Shown: in pieces, positions 21,557 through 32,676 of the stretch
Layout of the letters: every line of letters begins with the position of its first letter
Position numbering within the stretch: the first letter of the stretch is position 1
NCBI GenBank assembly: GCA_963921825.1
Contig: OY997596.1
Coordinates: forward strand, 4,035,001-4,099,000
Direction: 5' to 3'
DNA from: Erodium maritimum
Taxonomy: Eukaryota; Streptophyta; Magnoliopsida; Geraniales; Geraniaceae
Length of the DNA: 64,000 nucleotides
Notes under the pieces: model-generated
The model's input: only the letters and a program-made list of their open reading frames with translations
Database searches by the model: none
What the model was told of the DNA's origin: nothing
Program-made: the position numbers and the translations under genes

Positions 21557-24004
21557 TGTAAAGCCCCCCCCCCTCAGAATCGAGAAGAACTCACCTGAAC
21601 GCCTCGGGTTCGAGTTCTCCAGTTCAACCCACGCCGGCGACAGCAAAATCGAGAGGTGAGTGATTCGCTCGTCCCTCTCCCTTCCTTCCCCGAGCACACC
21701 ACACCTGAAAACCTTCGAGACGAACTCGATTAGAGGCGGGTTCAGACGGAACCATCGTCGGCGACTCTGAGCTCGTCAGATCTGAGAAGAAGACGAGTTC
21801 TAGGTCACGCCGAGTCACGGACGCCGCGTTCACGGTTTCGCCGGGAGTCTAACGCTCACCTCCGCCCTTGTTCTTCCCCTTTCGAGCTTCCCTAGCACCG
21901 TCGACGGTGGCCGGAGAGCTCTGGCATCGCCGGAGTTGCACCACCTCAGATCGAGCCAACGAGGGCTTGGGTCAGGTCGTTTGGGCCGTGGCAAGCCAAT
22001 GGGCTGGAGTATCGTGGGCCGGAACAGAAAGAAAACGGGCCTCGGGCCCAGACCTGGACTTGGGTTCGGACTCGGACCGGGTCTGGACTCGGATCTGGAT
22101 CCGGGCTTGGGCTCGGACCGGATCTGGACTAGGGTCGGGCTTGGATCCGGGTCAACCCAGTTTTAAAGAAAATCTTTTTAAAATCAGGTTAGTTAATTGT
22201 TTAATTAATTTAATTTGGACAATTAAAGGACAAATTTGGTTAAATTAGAGGACCTTTGGACAATTACCGGTATTGATTGGACATTTTATTTGTCAAACCC
22301 AGACTGGACTTCGCCCGAGAACTTGGGCTTGGACCCGATTGAAGACGGAGAGGAAGCTAGCTCGGACTTCGACATCTACGAGTATTATTAGAGGAAGACC
22401 ACAAGGTAGGGAAAGTACTAACTCCTCGTGCATTTCAATACTTAGAATTGCCTATTAGGTTAATAAAATCGGAAAGGTCCTAGAATTGCATATAGGATGC
22501 GAATAACTAGAATAATCGTCTTTCAATTACTAATAACCGGATGTGTCTAGTATGCATGAGTAAGATGTAAAGAACTAGTGTAACTCGCTTTCAATACTTG
22601 GGAATTGTTTTACTGGTAGAAAGGCCGAGATGAGCCCTAGGATTGTTTGTGTTTGCCTCACATGCTTGCTTGCTTAGTTTTAAGTTAAATTAAGAGTCTA
22701 ATGAAACTAGCTAAATCGTATGTTTGAATAATTGAATGAATGCTTGAATAATTGTATGATTGATTGAATGATTGAATGATTGAATGGATGATCGAGTATG
22801 ACTGATCGTGCGAAATGGTACGATCAGGTGATCGATGGACCGATGGATCGTGATTGGTAAGTTTATTGGTAAGTGTAAGTTACCGTGATTCATGTGGTGT
22901 GTTGTGATAGAATTGTGATGTGTTAAGCTTTGGTTGCTCTATGATTTTTTGGTATGTTACTCTCTAATGGATCTTTGAGTTGGTAACTATATCGGTATGG
23001 CACCCACACTACGGTATGGGGTAGTGCATGTGAGGTATCTACACCAAAGGGAATACTGGTGTGGGGTAGTACCTAAGTCGATGACTTGCGATCTGGTATG
23101 GTACCAACACCAAGGGGAATTCTGGTGTGGGGTAGTATCATAGCCGGTGGATTGGACCCTGCGGGGCATTGATTACTGTACCCTGCGGGGCATTGATTAT
23201 TGGACCCTGCGGGGCATCGGTTACTAGACCCTGCGGGGATTGGTTACTTGTTGATTCACCCGAGTGTATGCCTCCTGCGGGAGCATTACCTTGGCTCCCG
23301 ATGATCTATGGTCTTTTGGAGACGTTTCTGAGGGTTTTGATGTCATGCGTCCTCATATGGACGTTTCCGGTACTCTCGATGCTATACGTCTTTGTGATGT
23401 CGTGCGTCTCCTCTGTACCGAGGGAAAATCCGATATGACACAAGGAGTATTGTAGATCGGAGTGTTGGGACTTCGTGTTCCACGGTGGCACTGGAATGCT
23501 TTATCTTCTATTGATCGCTAAGAAATGTATTGTTTCCCTTACTTTCTATGAGTTTTGCTGCTTTCTTAGAAGCGTTGAATAACCGTTTTATTCTCGTATT
23601 TCAATATCTCCTAAACTCTTCGTATTAGTGCTACTCGAAAAAAGTTGTGAATTCTATTTTATTAGACTCAAAAACATGCCTTGTTATTTATTTTTCCAAC
23701 TGAGTGTAAGCTCACCCCTATTTGTTGTTTACTATTTTTACAGGCTTGATTGATGAGTAGTGGATTCGAGACTCGGGAGCTTCTGTGGGCCCGAGTGCAC
23801 TTATCTTTAGAGACGCTATGGTCTTACTTTTTATTACAAACCTTATGTGTAAAGGATTTGTTTTAAAGCTTTTGATTTGAGATATCTTGATTGGAACTAA
23901 ACTTGGAGAATTTTATTGGATTTGAGACACTTTTTATTGTTAAACTGTAAATTCTCTTTAAGTCACGTCTCGAGTCCGATCAATTCCGGATCTGTGGCGT
24001 GACA
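21557..24004 (+). repeat. Gypsy B 3' LTR, 2448 bp
   Basis: It begins TGTAAAGCCCC after the purine tract and ends TGTGGCGTGACA. It contains four tandem GGACCCTGCGGGGCATTG-type units (about 23155-23250) and conserved donor-like (22406) and acceptor-like (23743) blocks. A 23-bp filler separates its end from recognisable FDM-like exon sequence. Confidence 0.85.
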
Positions 24005-24027
24005 ATTTGAATTTTTAAAATATATGA

Positions 24028-24446
24028 GTGTCTCCTTGACGATGAGAGTTTGATTAAGTGCAAACACATCTTCAGGTTCAGATTCATTATCCTTTAGCTT
24101 AGATTGAGTCTCTTCCAAAAGTTTCTGAGGTCCTTCAATCCCCTTCTGCATGAATGAGAACCCTTTTAATGGTACAAACAAATAACGAGTTATTTTTTTC
24201 AATCAGCGATGTTTTATAGATGTTCCAGTCCATAAATGGGCTCGGGGTACCATACCAATAACAGATAAGACATCTAACTTGTTATATTCCAATAGATGTA
24301 ATAAGATTGTTCAGGTACGTTACCATATCTTTGTCACGGTGAGATGGACAATTGCCGTGTTCCAGCATATTCTTTTGCTGGGTTTCAAGTAATGAAGTAA
24401 CTCCATGAAGCAATTGCACTGCGGCTGCCATGTTTTTTGCCGCCAT
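24028..24446 (-). pseudogene. FDM/IDN2-like gene, copy 1, 5' exons
   Basis: On the minus strand the first coding exon (24446-24324, 41 codons) starts MAAKNMAAAVQLLHG and ends at a GT donor. A second exon begins at 24145 after TTCATGCAG and encodes KGIEGPQKLLEETQSKL and ALNQTLIVKET, a heptad-rich coiled-coil segment. It matches the exon at 52169-52330. The exon is interrupted near 24028, where gypsy B begins about 20 bp further on. The XH exons of the same gene lie at 8218-6734. No zinc-finger-XS or XS domain precedes the start, so this is a short derivative of the FDM/IDN2 family, which normally has zf-XS, XS, coiled coil and XH in that order. A 5' untranslated intron probably ends at TTCTCAG just before the start. 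Confidence 0.7.
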
Positions 24447-24686
24447 CTTCAATTATGGAAGCCTGAGAATAAAATGTTACAAAAACAGATAATTTGGGCC
24501 GCCTTACTTTGATTTTTCAAGTATAATGGTACAATATGGAAAAGAGTAAAAATATAGCAGATAAGCAAATCTAATTGATGAGCAGAACAAAGAGACAGAT
24601 AGAAGCAAATCTCACTTGCTTTTGTATCTTTTTGCTCTATGAACTCTGATGTCTTTGGTTTGTGTTCTGCCTAAGACTAGAAACAA

Positions 24687-24694
24687 ATTTATAG
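24687..24694 (-). promoter_or_regulatory. TATA box of FDM-like copy 1
   Basis: The minus strand reads GGTCTATAAATTTGTTTCTA. The matching site in copy 3 (51268-51275) reads CTGCCTATAAATTTGTTTCT, and the downstream leader (ACACAAACCAA(A/T)GACATA) is also shared. Conservation between two decayed copies supports this as the common core promoter. Confidence 0.65.
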
Positions 24695-25130
24695 ACCATG
24701 ACGTGTTTCCGGAATGAGAAGGGAGAGGCCAAAATTAAGCAAATCATTCATTGATATCGGAAATCGTGGTAGAATTTGAGAGGTGGGTTCTCAAACTAAC
24801 TCTTCCACTTCCACTTCCACTACCCTGAGAGCACCCACAGTCGTGGGCGATAAGCTGCTGGTGAGGAGAAGTCGCCGGCGAGGAGGAGGCGGGGAGCAGG
24901 CGAGGAGGAGGCGAGATGGCTTCCGACGAGAAAGATAGACGTTGGCGAACTGGCCAGCAGATCTCGCTGGCGAGTTTGACCTAGTCTGTCTCGGGCGGCG
25001 CGCCGGCCGTTGGCGACCCACTCGCTAGCGACACGTGTAAATAACCCCCCCCCCCCCCCCCAAACACATTTTTCACACACACTCAATTAGTTTCTCCTTC
25101 TACTACACTTCTTAGTTTTGAATTTTAGGT

Positions 25131-26114
25131 ATGGCTTCTTTCGATCTCAACGAGTGGGCAACCATCTATAGGGCGGTCACGGATGAAACATTGTCCCAAG
25201 AGTTCTTGGACCCGCTTTTGTCCCCCAACCCGACCGTCCAATCCTCTCCACCTACTACCGAGCACGTCGAAGTCCGTCCGACAAAGGCCAAAGCAAAGTG
25301 TGTCTTGTGGACCGTCGAGGAGGACTGTAGGTTAGTTCGAGCTTGGATGCACAACTCGTACGACTCAGTTCACGGCAACCAGAAGCACAACCTGAAGTAC
25401 TGGGGGGCCATCACTGAGGAACTGGCTTCTACTCGGGGCCCGGATGACCCGCTGAGGACGGCTAAGCAGTGCAAAGACCACTGGAAGCAGACAAATACCC
25501 GAGTGACGTTCTTCCAAGGGCTGTTTGTGAGGAACTGCAGGGACCACGGGAGCGGCCGTGGTGATGCAGACGTCATGAGGTTGACCGAGGAGCAATACCT
25601 TCAGGCTTGTAACCATCCATTCACATGGAAACACTGGTGGGATCTTGTGAAAGGTGAGAAAAAGTGGAATTCGGCTTTCTTTTCCGTTCACGACCCTGTT
25701 GTACCGACACCGATTACAGCGTTCGATGTCGAAGATTCTACCGACTCGGGGAAGCGCACTCGGGAAGACACGCCGGGCGTTGAGGACAGTCAGCAGACGA
25801 CGGGTGCTAATACGGAAGGTCAACAACAGTACAAGAGGCCTATGGGCTGCAAGGCTGCCAAGGCTGCAAGGCAAGGAGGAAAGGGCTCGACATCATCGTC
25901 TAAGGAAGCGGTTGCTGATCGTGTCGAGAGAGCCCATATAGCGCCCAAAGAAGCAACCCAAGCCAGGACCATTGAGAAGGCTGCGCAGCTGAAGCTGATG
26001 GCATACCAGCAGTGGGTCGAAGCTGAAAGAACCGACACTTCGGGCATGGACCCCGAGCAGCTAGAGGCCCACATGACGCAGCTTAAGATTTTGCGCAATC
26101 TGATGGCCCAGTGA
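25131..26114 (+). CDS. Harbinger MYB/trihelix-like ORF1, 327 aa
   Basis: This intact ORF starts MASFDLNEWA, with the ATG right after a T-rich leader. Residues about 60-135 form a MYB/SANT-like helix bundle: CVLWTVEEDCRLVRAW, a YWGAITEEL core, then TAKQCKDHWKQTN. A FTWKHWWDLVKGEKKWN block follows. The C-terminal third is charged and glutamine-rich, like NAM-associated C-terminal domains. In PIF/Harbinger elements such an ORF1 protein binds the element ends, takes the transposase into the nucleus and is needed for excision. Host genome annotations often list these as plant trihelix-like or GST T3-like proteins. Domestication cannot be excluded, but the element ends on both sides argue for a transposon gene. 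Confidence 0.8.
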   Translation: MASFDLNEWATIYRAVTDETLSQEFLDPLLSPNPTVQSSPPTTEHVEVRPTKAKAKCVLWTVEEDCRLVRAWMHNSYDSVHGNQKHNLKYWGAITEELASTRGPDDPLRTAKQCKDHWKQTNTRVTFFQGLFVRNCRDHGSGRGDADVMRLTEEQYLQACNHPFTWKHWWDLVKGEKKWNSAFFSVHDPVVPTPITAFDVEDSTDSGKRTREDTPGVEDSQQTTGANTEGQQQYKRPMGCKAAKAARQGGKGSTSSSKEAVADRVERAHIAPKEATQARTIEKAAQLKLMAYQQWVEAERTDTSGMDPEQLEAHMTQLKILRNLMAQ

Positions 26115-26467
26115 CTTGTTTTTTTTTAAGCTTACCGTACTTGTTTTTTTAAAAACTTGTAATTTTAATTTCCTTTAATGAATGTTTTTTAAGTTTCATG
26201 TTTTGGTAATTGTTTTATTTTAATGAATTGTTTGAATTTGGTCAAAGAAGAACTTTTTTTTTTACATTATGAGTTTTCCATTATTGGGATGTGTGTCATT
26301 ATTGTCACCACCACCACAAAATGACCAAAATGCCCCCTTGTGGCCGGCGGTTTTGGCCTATAAACATCACCCTTCTCCTCCTTCATTCTTCACACCTCTT
26401 CTCCAATTCTCTCTCTATCTCCCAAACTTTTGTTCTTCCATTTTTCCTCCCTTTCTTCGAAGCACCA

Positions 26468-26868
26468 ATGGCCGGCGTAGGCTCATACCCGTGGACCAAC
26501 GAGGAAGAGATGGTGTTGGTCCTATGTTGGCTGCAGGACGCCCGGCCGGGCCCAAATCATAGGTACTGGCCGGTAGTCTATGCCAATTTTGTCCACGGTG
26601 CTCCGGCCAACTCCCCGCCGAGAACCCAGAAACAGTGTCGAGACCACTGGCAGGATCTCGCCCGGAAAATCCACCGGTATGAACTGTGCTACGTGTAGCA
26701 GTTCATAACGCCCCGCCGGGAAGTACCGAGACTTACTTTCGCTCTCAAGCAGCCGCTGCCCACCACAAGGACCATGGCACTCATTTCACGAAGATGTTTC
26801 TGTGCGAGATCGTTCGAGACCATCACAAATTCCTGCAGTACGTTCATGAGCTGTAGATCGTGATCGTG
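26468..26868 (+). pseudogene. Second MYB-like ORF in the Harbinger element
   Basis: A 76-codon frame (26468-26698) starts MAGVGSYPWTNEEEMVLVL and contains RTQKQCRDHWQDLARKI, again a MYB/trihelix core. It stops at 26696-26698. The family-like continuation (TETYFRSQAAAAHHKDH...) is in another frame from about 26707 to 26868, so this copy has a stop and a frameshift. Two diverged MYB-like ORFs in one element suggest a duplicated or chimeric ORF1. Confidence 0.6.
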
Positions 26869-27181
26869 TCATAAAATTAGATATCGTTTAATTATGTATT
26901 AACTTACCATCTGCGTGCTAATTATAGGTATAATTATCGTTTAAGTTTGTTTTAATTATCGTATGTGTGGTATATGTATAATTATAATAAAGTTGTGGGT
27001 TTATGTTGCAATTTTTTTTCTTTTTTTTATTTGCTTTTTCCTCCATCTCGCCGGCGGCTCCTCGCCAGCAACAGTACCCCACTGCAGACGTCGCTGGCGA
27101 GATACTTTAAATATTATATTTCATATCATCTCGCCGGCGCCATCTCGCCGGTAGCCGGCGAGATGACTGTGGATGCTCTAA

Positions 27182-27960
27182 GAATATGGAAGGTGGTGAG
27201 AAGTTAATTACAATTATTAGTCCTTGATTAGCGGCCCGTTATAAATGAGTTGGTTAATATGACAGGTTTAAAAATCAATTAATTGGCATTTTTTATTTTT
27301 GGCGAAAAAATCTATATCTATATCTATGTCTATATCTATATTATCGTTCTGTTTAGAAAAACCTCTCTTCCTCTCGCTAAAAATTTCATCTCTCTTTTCT
27401 CTAGCATTCTGCTTCCAAATTCTGTCTATCAGTTGTCTTTCTGTCATAAAACCACTCTGACTTCGCTGATAATATGGCTGAGCAAAGATCACCGAGTTCA
27501 TCGAAACCGCCCGTCACCGGTCAGAACCGTCGCCGAATCCACCGGGGCCAGCGGTTTTCGATGCCGATGCCGGTGAGAAAAACAACAGTGGTTGTCGGTT
27601 TTCGATGCCGATGCCGGTTTTCGATGGATGTCGGTTATGGGTAATCATTACCCATAACCGGCATCCACCAGTGGTTGTCGTGGAGAAAGTGTCATAACCG
27701 ACACTTACTCCACGATACCACCTTCATTCCGACGGCAGCAACAATCTGGCTTCACCTGTAACCTATTATGTTTGGAGTGAGATGAAGCCAAGTAGGAGAT
27801 GAATACACGAATAGGGTTTTTTTTAATGTATGGGTTTGTAAGTAATGGCCTTACAAGCCCATAATGAAAAACTTATGCCACATAGCCCATAATGAACATA
27901 TATGGTTGATACTGAAACCCTAAGCCTATAAATAGTCCTATATTACTGACTTCAATCTCA
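27182..27960. other. Spacer with hairpins and a small ORF
   Basis: No confirmed gene. A TATATC-type hexamer run lies at 27310-27342. A 56-codon ORF at 27474-27644 (MAEQRSPSSSKPPVTG...) ends within a palindrome, and I cannot assign it a function. Two adjacent hairpins occupy 27626-27721. Near the right end AAACCCTAA (a telo-box) and CCTATAAATAG (27925-27935) look like a plant core promoter, but the sequence downstream is a Harbinger remnant. Confidence 0.5.
27626..27721. repeat. Two adjacent near-perfect hairpins
   Basis: Hairpin 1 (27626-27666) has 20-nt arms around one base, GGATGTCGGTTATGGGTAAT and its inverse with one mismatch. Hairpin 2 (27671-27721) has 22-23-nt arms, starting GTGGTTGTCGTGGAG and ending with nearly its inverse. 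GTCGGTTATG/CATAACCGAC recurs across both, so alternative pairing is possible. Confidence 0.8.
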
Positions 27961-27963
27961 TAA

Positions 27964-29062
27964 GAGCATGTACATCAAAGGGGGTTAGAGGCTTGAGGAA
28001 GGATCCTTTGCTGACTGGACTGAATTGTGATCTTGCCCCTCTGAAATTGAGAGTGTTCCACATCAAGGGGCATATATGAGGATCATGTCCCTCTGAAATG
28101 CTGACTGGATAATTAATAAGGTTTTGTTGAATTTGTTAAATGCATATTAAATGAACAAAATAATACATAAAATAGAAATAAAGTATATAAAACTAATTAA
28201 TAAATTCATAAATTAAAAAAAAATACAAAAATAATTTATAAACTTGAAATTTCATAATAATCAAACATTACAATGCTTTCTAGTACACCAAATTTATTAA
28301 AGGAATCATCTCAGTCGTCCGAATCTGTGTCGTTGTCTGAGCCACGGTAATTCGCTCCAAACTAAGTCCATATGTGCTCCATAAAGGTCATCTTGGAGCT
28401 GTCGATGGGTCTCATCATTAAGGACGCTGACTCGAACACGCAACTCATCTCGGTATGGCAAGGGCCCTCCTTGATGTCGTCGTTGAGGTGGTGCCCAATC
28501 TGGTATGTCCGGAGGGGCATCAAAATACAATTCGTCATCCCCTACTTCGTAGCGGTCGCGTTCATCCTCCACAATCATATTGTGTAGAATGATACAAGCA
28601 TGCATCATGTTAGCCAAAGTCGACTTCTTCCAGATGCGAGCCGGCCTTGAGATTTATGCCTCATCGTCGGACATTTTTGTTAAAACTAAAATATGCAAAA
28701 TGGAGAGAAACATTTGAGAGAATTAGGGAGAAAGTTGGTGTAGATTGGATGAAAGAGGGTAAGGAGTATTTATAGGTGTTTGAGAATTGATTTTTGTATT
28801 CAATTTAATTTATAAAAAATTGTCGTTGGAGGTTGAGGAGGACAGGTGTTGCGCCAGGAGAAGGAGCGAGCGGAGCCGCGGCGAGAGGCGCGTTTCTGCC
28901 TATCGCCCCGCCCTCGCCTGCCCCCCAACACACCTCCCCCCCCCCCCCCCCCCCCCCCCCCCTCAATTTCTCTCCCCCACATCGAGCGAGGCTTGAACCT
29001 CGAAGCCCACCCCCTCAGCCTCGCTCCCTCACCCCCCTTCATCTGCCCCTTTGATGTACATG
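27964..29062 (-). mobile_element. PIF/Harbinger remnant with transposase end
   Basis: The left end GAGCATGTACATCAAAGGGG has a TAA before it (27961-27963). The right end is the inverse, CCCCTTTGATGTACATG, reaching the copia array at 29063-29068. A transposase C-terminus is encoded on the minus strand. A GC-rich subterminal block and a 27-C homopolymer (28936-28962) lie near the right end. The missing transposase N-terminus shows this is an internally deleted copy. Confidence 0.75.
28306..28627 (-). pseudogene. Harbinger DDE transposase, C-terminal end
   Basis: The peptide ANMMHACIILHNMIVEDERD is a hallmark of the C-terminal end of plant PIF/Harbinger DDE transposases. It is followed by a variable tail with PPDIPDWAPPQRRHQ and LQDDLYGAHMDLVW. 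The catalytic DDE core that should precede it is absent. Only about 100 of the usual 400 residues remain, so the fragment is non-functional. Confidence 0.85.
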
Positions 29063-29067
29063 GTATA

Positions 29068-32000
29068 TGTTGGGTCTCGAGGTAGGGTTGGAGATGAACC
29101 AACTCGCAGCGGAAAATCAATACAAACCAAGAGACGATTAAAACCATGAAACAACTAACAAAGAATGGATTCATAAGAGAAAAATTCAGCACTATCTCTT
29201 ACCAAAACAAGAACACCGGTTAACGAATGATTGGCTTGAGTCTCCAAGACGCCTACGTATCCACATGGGAATCAAAGCCACGTAGTTCTTCTCTTTGAGG
29301 ACTCAAGAACACAAAAATGGAGGTGGAAACTAGCCAAACCCGAAATGGCCATGGAAGAGGGAGAGAAAATGTGTTTCCTATTCTTGTCTTGTGTTTGTTA
29401 TGTTGAAAAAAGATGACTTAAACATAACAAAACCCATACTTGTCCAACTAAAGGCATGGGACAAGTATGGTGTCAAGTAAGGTGTAAATAGGACAAAGTA
29501 TGGCAAGACAAGATTGGGTTAGGTGGTGAATCACCAACACCTTAATCCTTGTCTTGCTTACTTAGTACTAATTAATCAAGACTTGATTAATTAGTTCCAT
29601 GGGCCTTGGTTGCATGGGCCTTTCATGGGCCTCTTGGAACATGGCCCGTGGCCATTTCCAACGAGGTCCCGTGATTCGCTCATCGCCTCCATGCCTTCCA
29701 TACCAGAAATGTCCAACATTATCCGACGCGATCAATCCCAAGACTCCAAGCCTTGTCTCGATCCGTAAAGTCCTATTCACTTACGGGCACATGACCCAAA
29801 ACCCGGTTTTGGTCATGTCCCGAGACAACTCCCTTTTGGCCATTCTCCATAAATGTGTCAATGAGTTTCATCCTCCGGTGTGACCCTTAGGTTTATGCAT
29901 GTCAATAGATCAACGTAAAATCCCATTTTACTTGATCCTATTTAAGTGGCAACTAACGAGACTTTAGTATTGTCTACACACATTCGAGTGTATCAGCCCC
30001 AATAATTCACCCGCCCTTTCATCGCGATCGATAAAGGGCACTTTAGTCATTTTGCCCATCAAACAAACCTTGCACCTATCGATCGAATGGAATTCGAATG
30101 AACCTGAAAGCCCGCACTTCTGAAGTGCTGATAGGCGCTTCTTGTTTATGCGACCCAAATGACAGTACCATAACAGAGTTAGGTTTAAATCGTTGGATTT
30201 AGACCTCTTGGTATTAACGGAATATATAGAACTTGAGGCATTGTTACCCATATCTAATATGTACAATCCTCCAACCATGTCAGTACTGGTATAAAACATA
30301 TCATTGCATAGAACATTGAAAACTCCATTTCCAATATTAACATTATATCCTTCCTTGTCAAACACGGATACAGATATAATATTCCTACTAAAAGTAGGTA
30401 TGCAATATACATTATACAATACTAAGACAAGGCCTCTTGGCAAAGCAAGACTCATGGATCCTACAGCAGTTGCCACAACTCTGAGGTCCATTTCGTGCTT
30501 TCCAAATCTCTCCTACTTTCAGCCACCATATATTAGTGCATGTGTGAGATTCAGTCATGGTATCTAATACCCGTGAATCTTTGGAAGTAGAGAGATGTAG
30601 CTCTATAGAGTTAATACCGAATGAAGGCACGATCCCACCGCCCTTCCTTAGATCATCCAGGTTTCCTGATGAAGGCGCAGTCCTACTGTCCTTCTTCAGA
30701 TCATCCAGGCTATTTGATGAAGGCGCAGTCCCACTGCCCTTCTTCAGATCAGCCGTGAACTTCCTGTAATCCCGGTTCCAATGACCAGGCTGTTGGCAGT
30801 AGAAGCAGACATTCTCAGGTGTCTCATCTTTCCTGCCAAGTGCGCATGGGCCCAGCCCTTGCCACTTCCAATTCCCTTGTTGACCATCAGAATATCCTTG
30901 GATCCCAGATCCCTGAGATATTCTTCTCAACAGCTGATGACACTTCATGTAACTCTGATATGGTCTTAGAGACAGCCTTGTCAAGGACATATTCTTTGCG
31001 TTCAGACTTGAGGACTATCCTCAAAATTCTGTACCAGTCCAAATAGTTTGTCCCATTTAGCTTGACCCTGTCAAGAATGGTTTTTAATGACAAACTATTA
31101 ATGTTCGCTGAATTTGCCATTTGATCTACAACAGATAAAATTCAATCAGTAAACTGAATAAATTTTATGAAGATCAAGCTTAAACACCAACAATCAATTC
31201 TAAACCTTTAGAATCTGAAACCAAGATCCTTGATTCACTCGATTAAGCTGAACTAATGCTCACCACTTAATCGAGCTATGTAGGTAGGACTCCATTCAAT
31301 CACATCCAATGTGACTCCTGGCTAGGGTATGTACTTATGTACACGACTTACCCTATCTGTTACCCTAGCTCAACCTCAGGCTGAGAATCGTAGTCGGGTC
31401 CACCAATTTTCAACTATGGCTCGTCACTATGTAGGTGCTCCGCTAATGCGCACGACACCCACATATGTCGTCCAAACCTACTACCCCGCTTCCCCATGGA
31501 TGCTCCGCTAATGCGCACGACAACCATAGGACGGGGAGGTAGTAAGGTGTTGATGATTGGGAGGTATCGGACATGACCCGCTTTTACTTGTCCAGTTGTG
31601 TTCAAAACTTTGGCACATCCTAGATGCGATGAGCACATCAACTACATTCCAAATGCAATGATGCCTCAAAATACATCCAATGTAATTCTTCCTTTGAACC
31701 CGTCAACTACATCCAATGCAATGACGGTTCTAAGGGTTCACACACAAGGATTAAAAGTCCAATTTTATCTTTGCATGTGAGGTGATATGCTCGGTAAATA
31801 AAGTTAAGCATGCAATTCTAAAACACATAGAATTAATCATGCATAAACTAAACCAAGCATAAAGCGATAAATGTGCAGATAATAGCCCCCTAAACTAACT
31901 CCCACTAGCTTCTTGAGCTCCACCGACTCCAAGCCGATGCCAACACCCGAAAAGCCACCAAATGACCTTTTCGCCCTTTCTTCGTCTTGAGTAAAATATT

Positions 32001-32676
32001 ACAATTTAATACACGACTCGCAGGTCGGGAATAAATAAATATTACAAACAAGTGGTTCGACGACCACACCTTGAAAGAATAATTATACGTTAACTCTAAC
32101 GGCTCGCAGGCCGTGAAAAGCGATAAATAATTAAATTGAGCTCGGGGCTATTATGTACACCATGCCAACATCACATCACACATCATGTTATCAAACAAGC
32201 ATGTTATCAAACATCATGTGATTTTCCGGTTTTAATTAATAGCCAAGTTTCGAAATTTTTTGATGCTCGGTTTATCGAAACCGTTCAAAAATGAAACTTT
32301 TGAACATTTGATCTTCGAGTTCATCATGACGGTTCCAAACTCGTCATAACTAACAAAACGGTTTAGCCTTGGCATATCAACCATCCAATGGTCATGCTTG
32401 GCCTAGCTCCGTCCAACGGAGCCCCGTTCGGTCCCGGTTTCGGCTCCCCGAGAGTCCCGCTCCCGAGACCCGAAAAATCAAATTTTTTTCAAAATTTCCA
32501 GATTTGAAATAATTTTCAAAAATTCATTTTACATGCATTAAATCCATAAACAATAATTTAAAACATGTTATCAAACAATTTAGCAAAACAACATGCCAAA
32601 AACGAAACTTTCAAGCAAAACCGAAACTTTGAACACCGTCTTGTGAATCCCGAAGGTAGCACGGCTCTGATACCAC
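29068..32676 (-). repeat. Copia array unit 1, 3609 bp
   Basis: The unit starts TGTTGGGTCTCGAGG and repeats exactly at 32677. On the minus strand it holds, from 5' to 3', the primer binding site (about 32657-32676), a leader with CTCACCACTTAATCG-type blocks, gag-like ORFs (31120-30412), a GAG-pre-integrase-like ORF (30491-29964) and a partial LTR of about 0.9 kb. It is a fossil. Confidence 0.92.

Larger units (their letters stand above)
12373..24004 (+). mobile_element. Ty3/gypsy element B (chromovirus-like)
   Basis: This fossil gypsy element contains a partial 5' LTR (12373-13071), a primer binding site for initiator tRNA-Met (13072-13087) and a long leader. A gag-like region follows (about 17504-18690, zinc-knuckle block CYHCGRQGHISFAC near 18610-18655). 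Faint protease/RT-start and integrase-end remnants bracket a long non-coding middle, followed by a purine tract (about 21541-21556) and the 3' LTR (21557-24004). It is broken, with many disruptions and most of pol missing. The 5' and 3' LTR segments differ by roughly 5% by eye, suggesting a few million years of age. A solo LTR is nested in the leader. The long LTRs and the GACGAAATTC purine-tract context suggest the Tekay/Del group. Confidence 0.85.
24829..27178 (+). mobile_element. PIF/Harbinger element with MYB-like ORF1
   Basis: The ends are GAGCACCCACAGTCGTGGG and the inverse of GAGCATCCACAGTCATC, flanked by 3-bp sites TGA/TAA (Harbinger elements prefer TWA). Subterminal regions are packed with the self-complementary motif CTCGCCGGCGAG. 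It carries an intact MYB-like ORF1 and a second, broken MYB-like ORF but no DDE transposase, so it is probably mobilised in trans. A 17-C run sits at 25045-25061. Confidence 0.8.

Noticed and set aside
12345-24027. Target-site duplication for gypsy B
   Set aside because: The 5' LTR is only partly present, so the left flank is not the original insertion edge. ATTTG after 24004 matches the first bases of the primer binding site and cannot be used as evidence.
25365-25874. 169-codon minus-strand ORF
   Set aside because: It is a shadow of the MYB-like ORF1 on the plus strand. No domain is visible.
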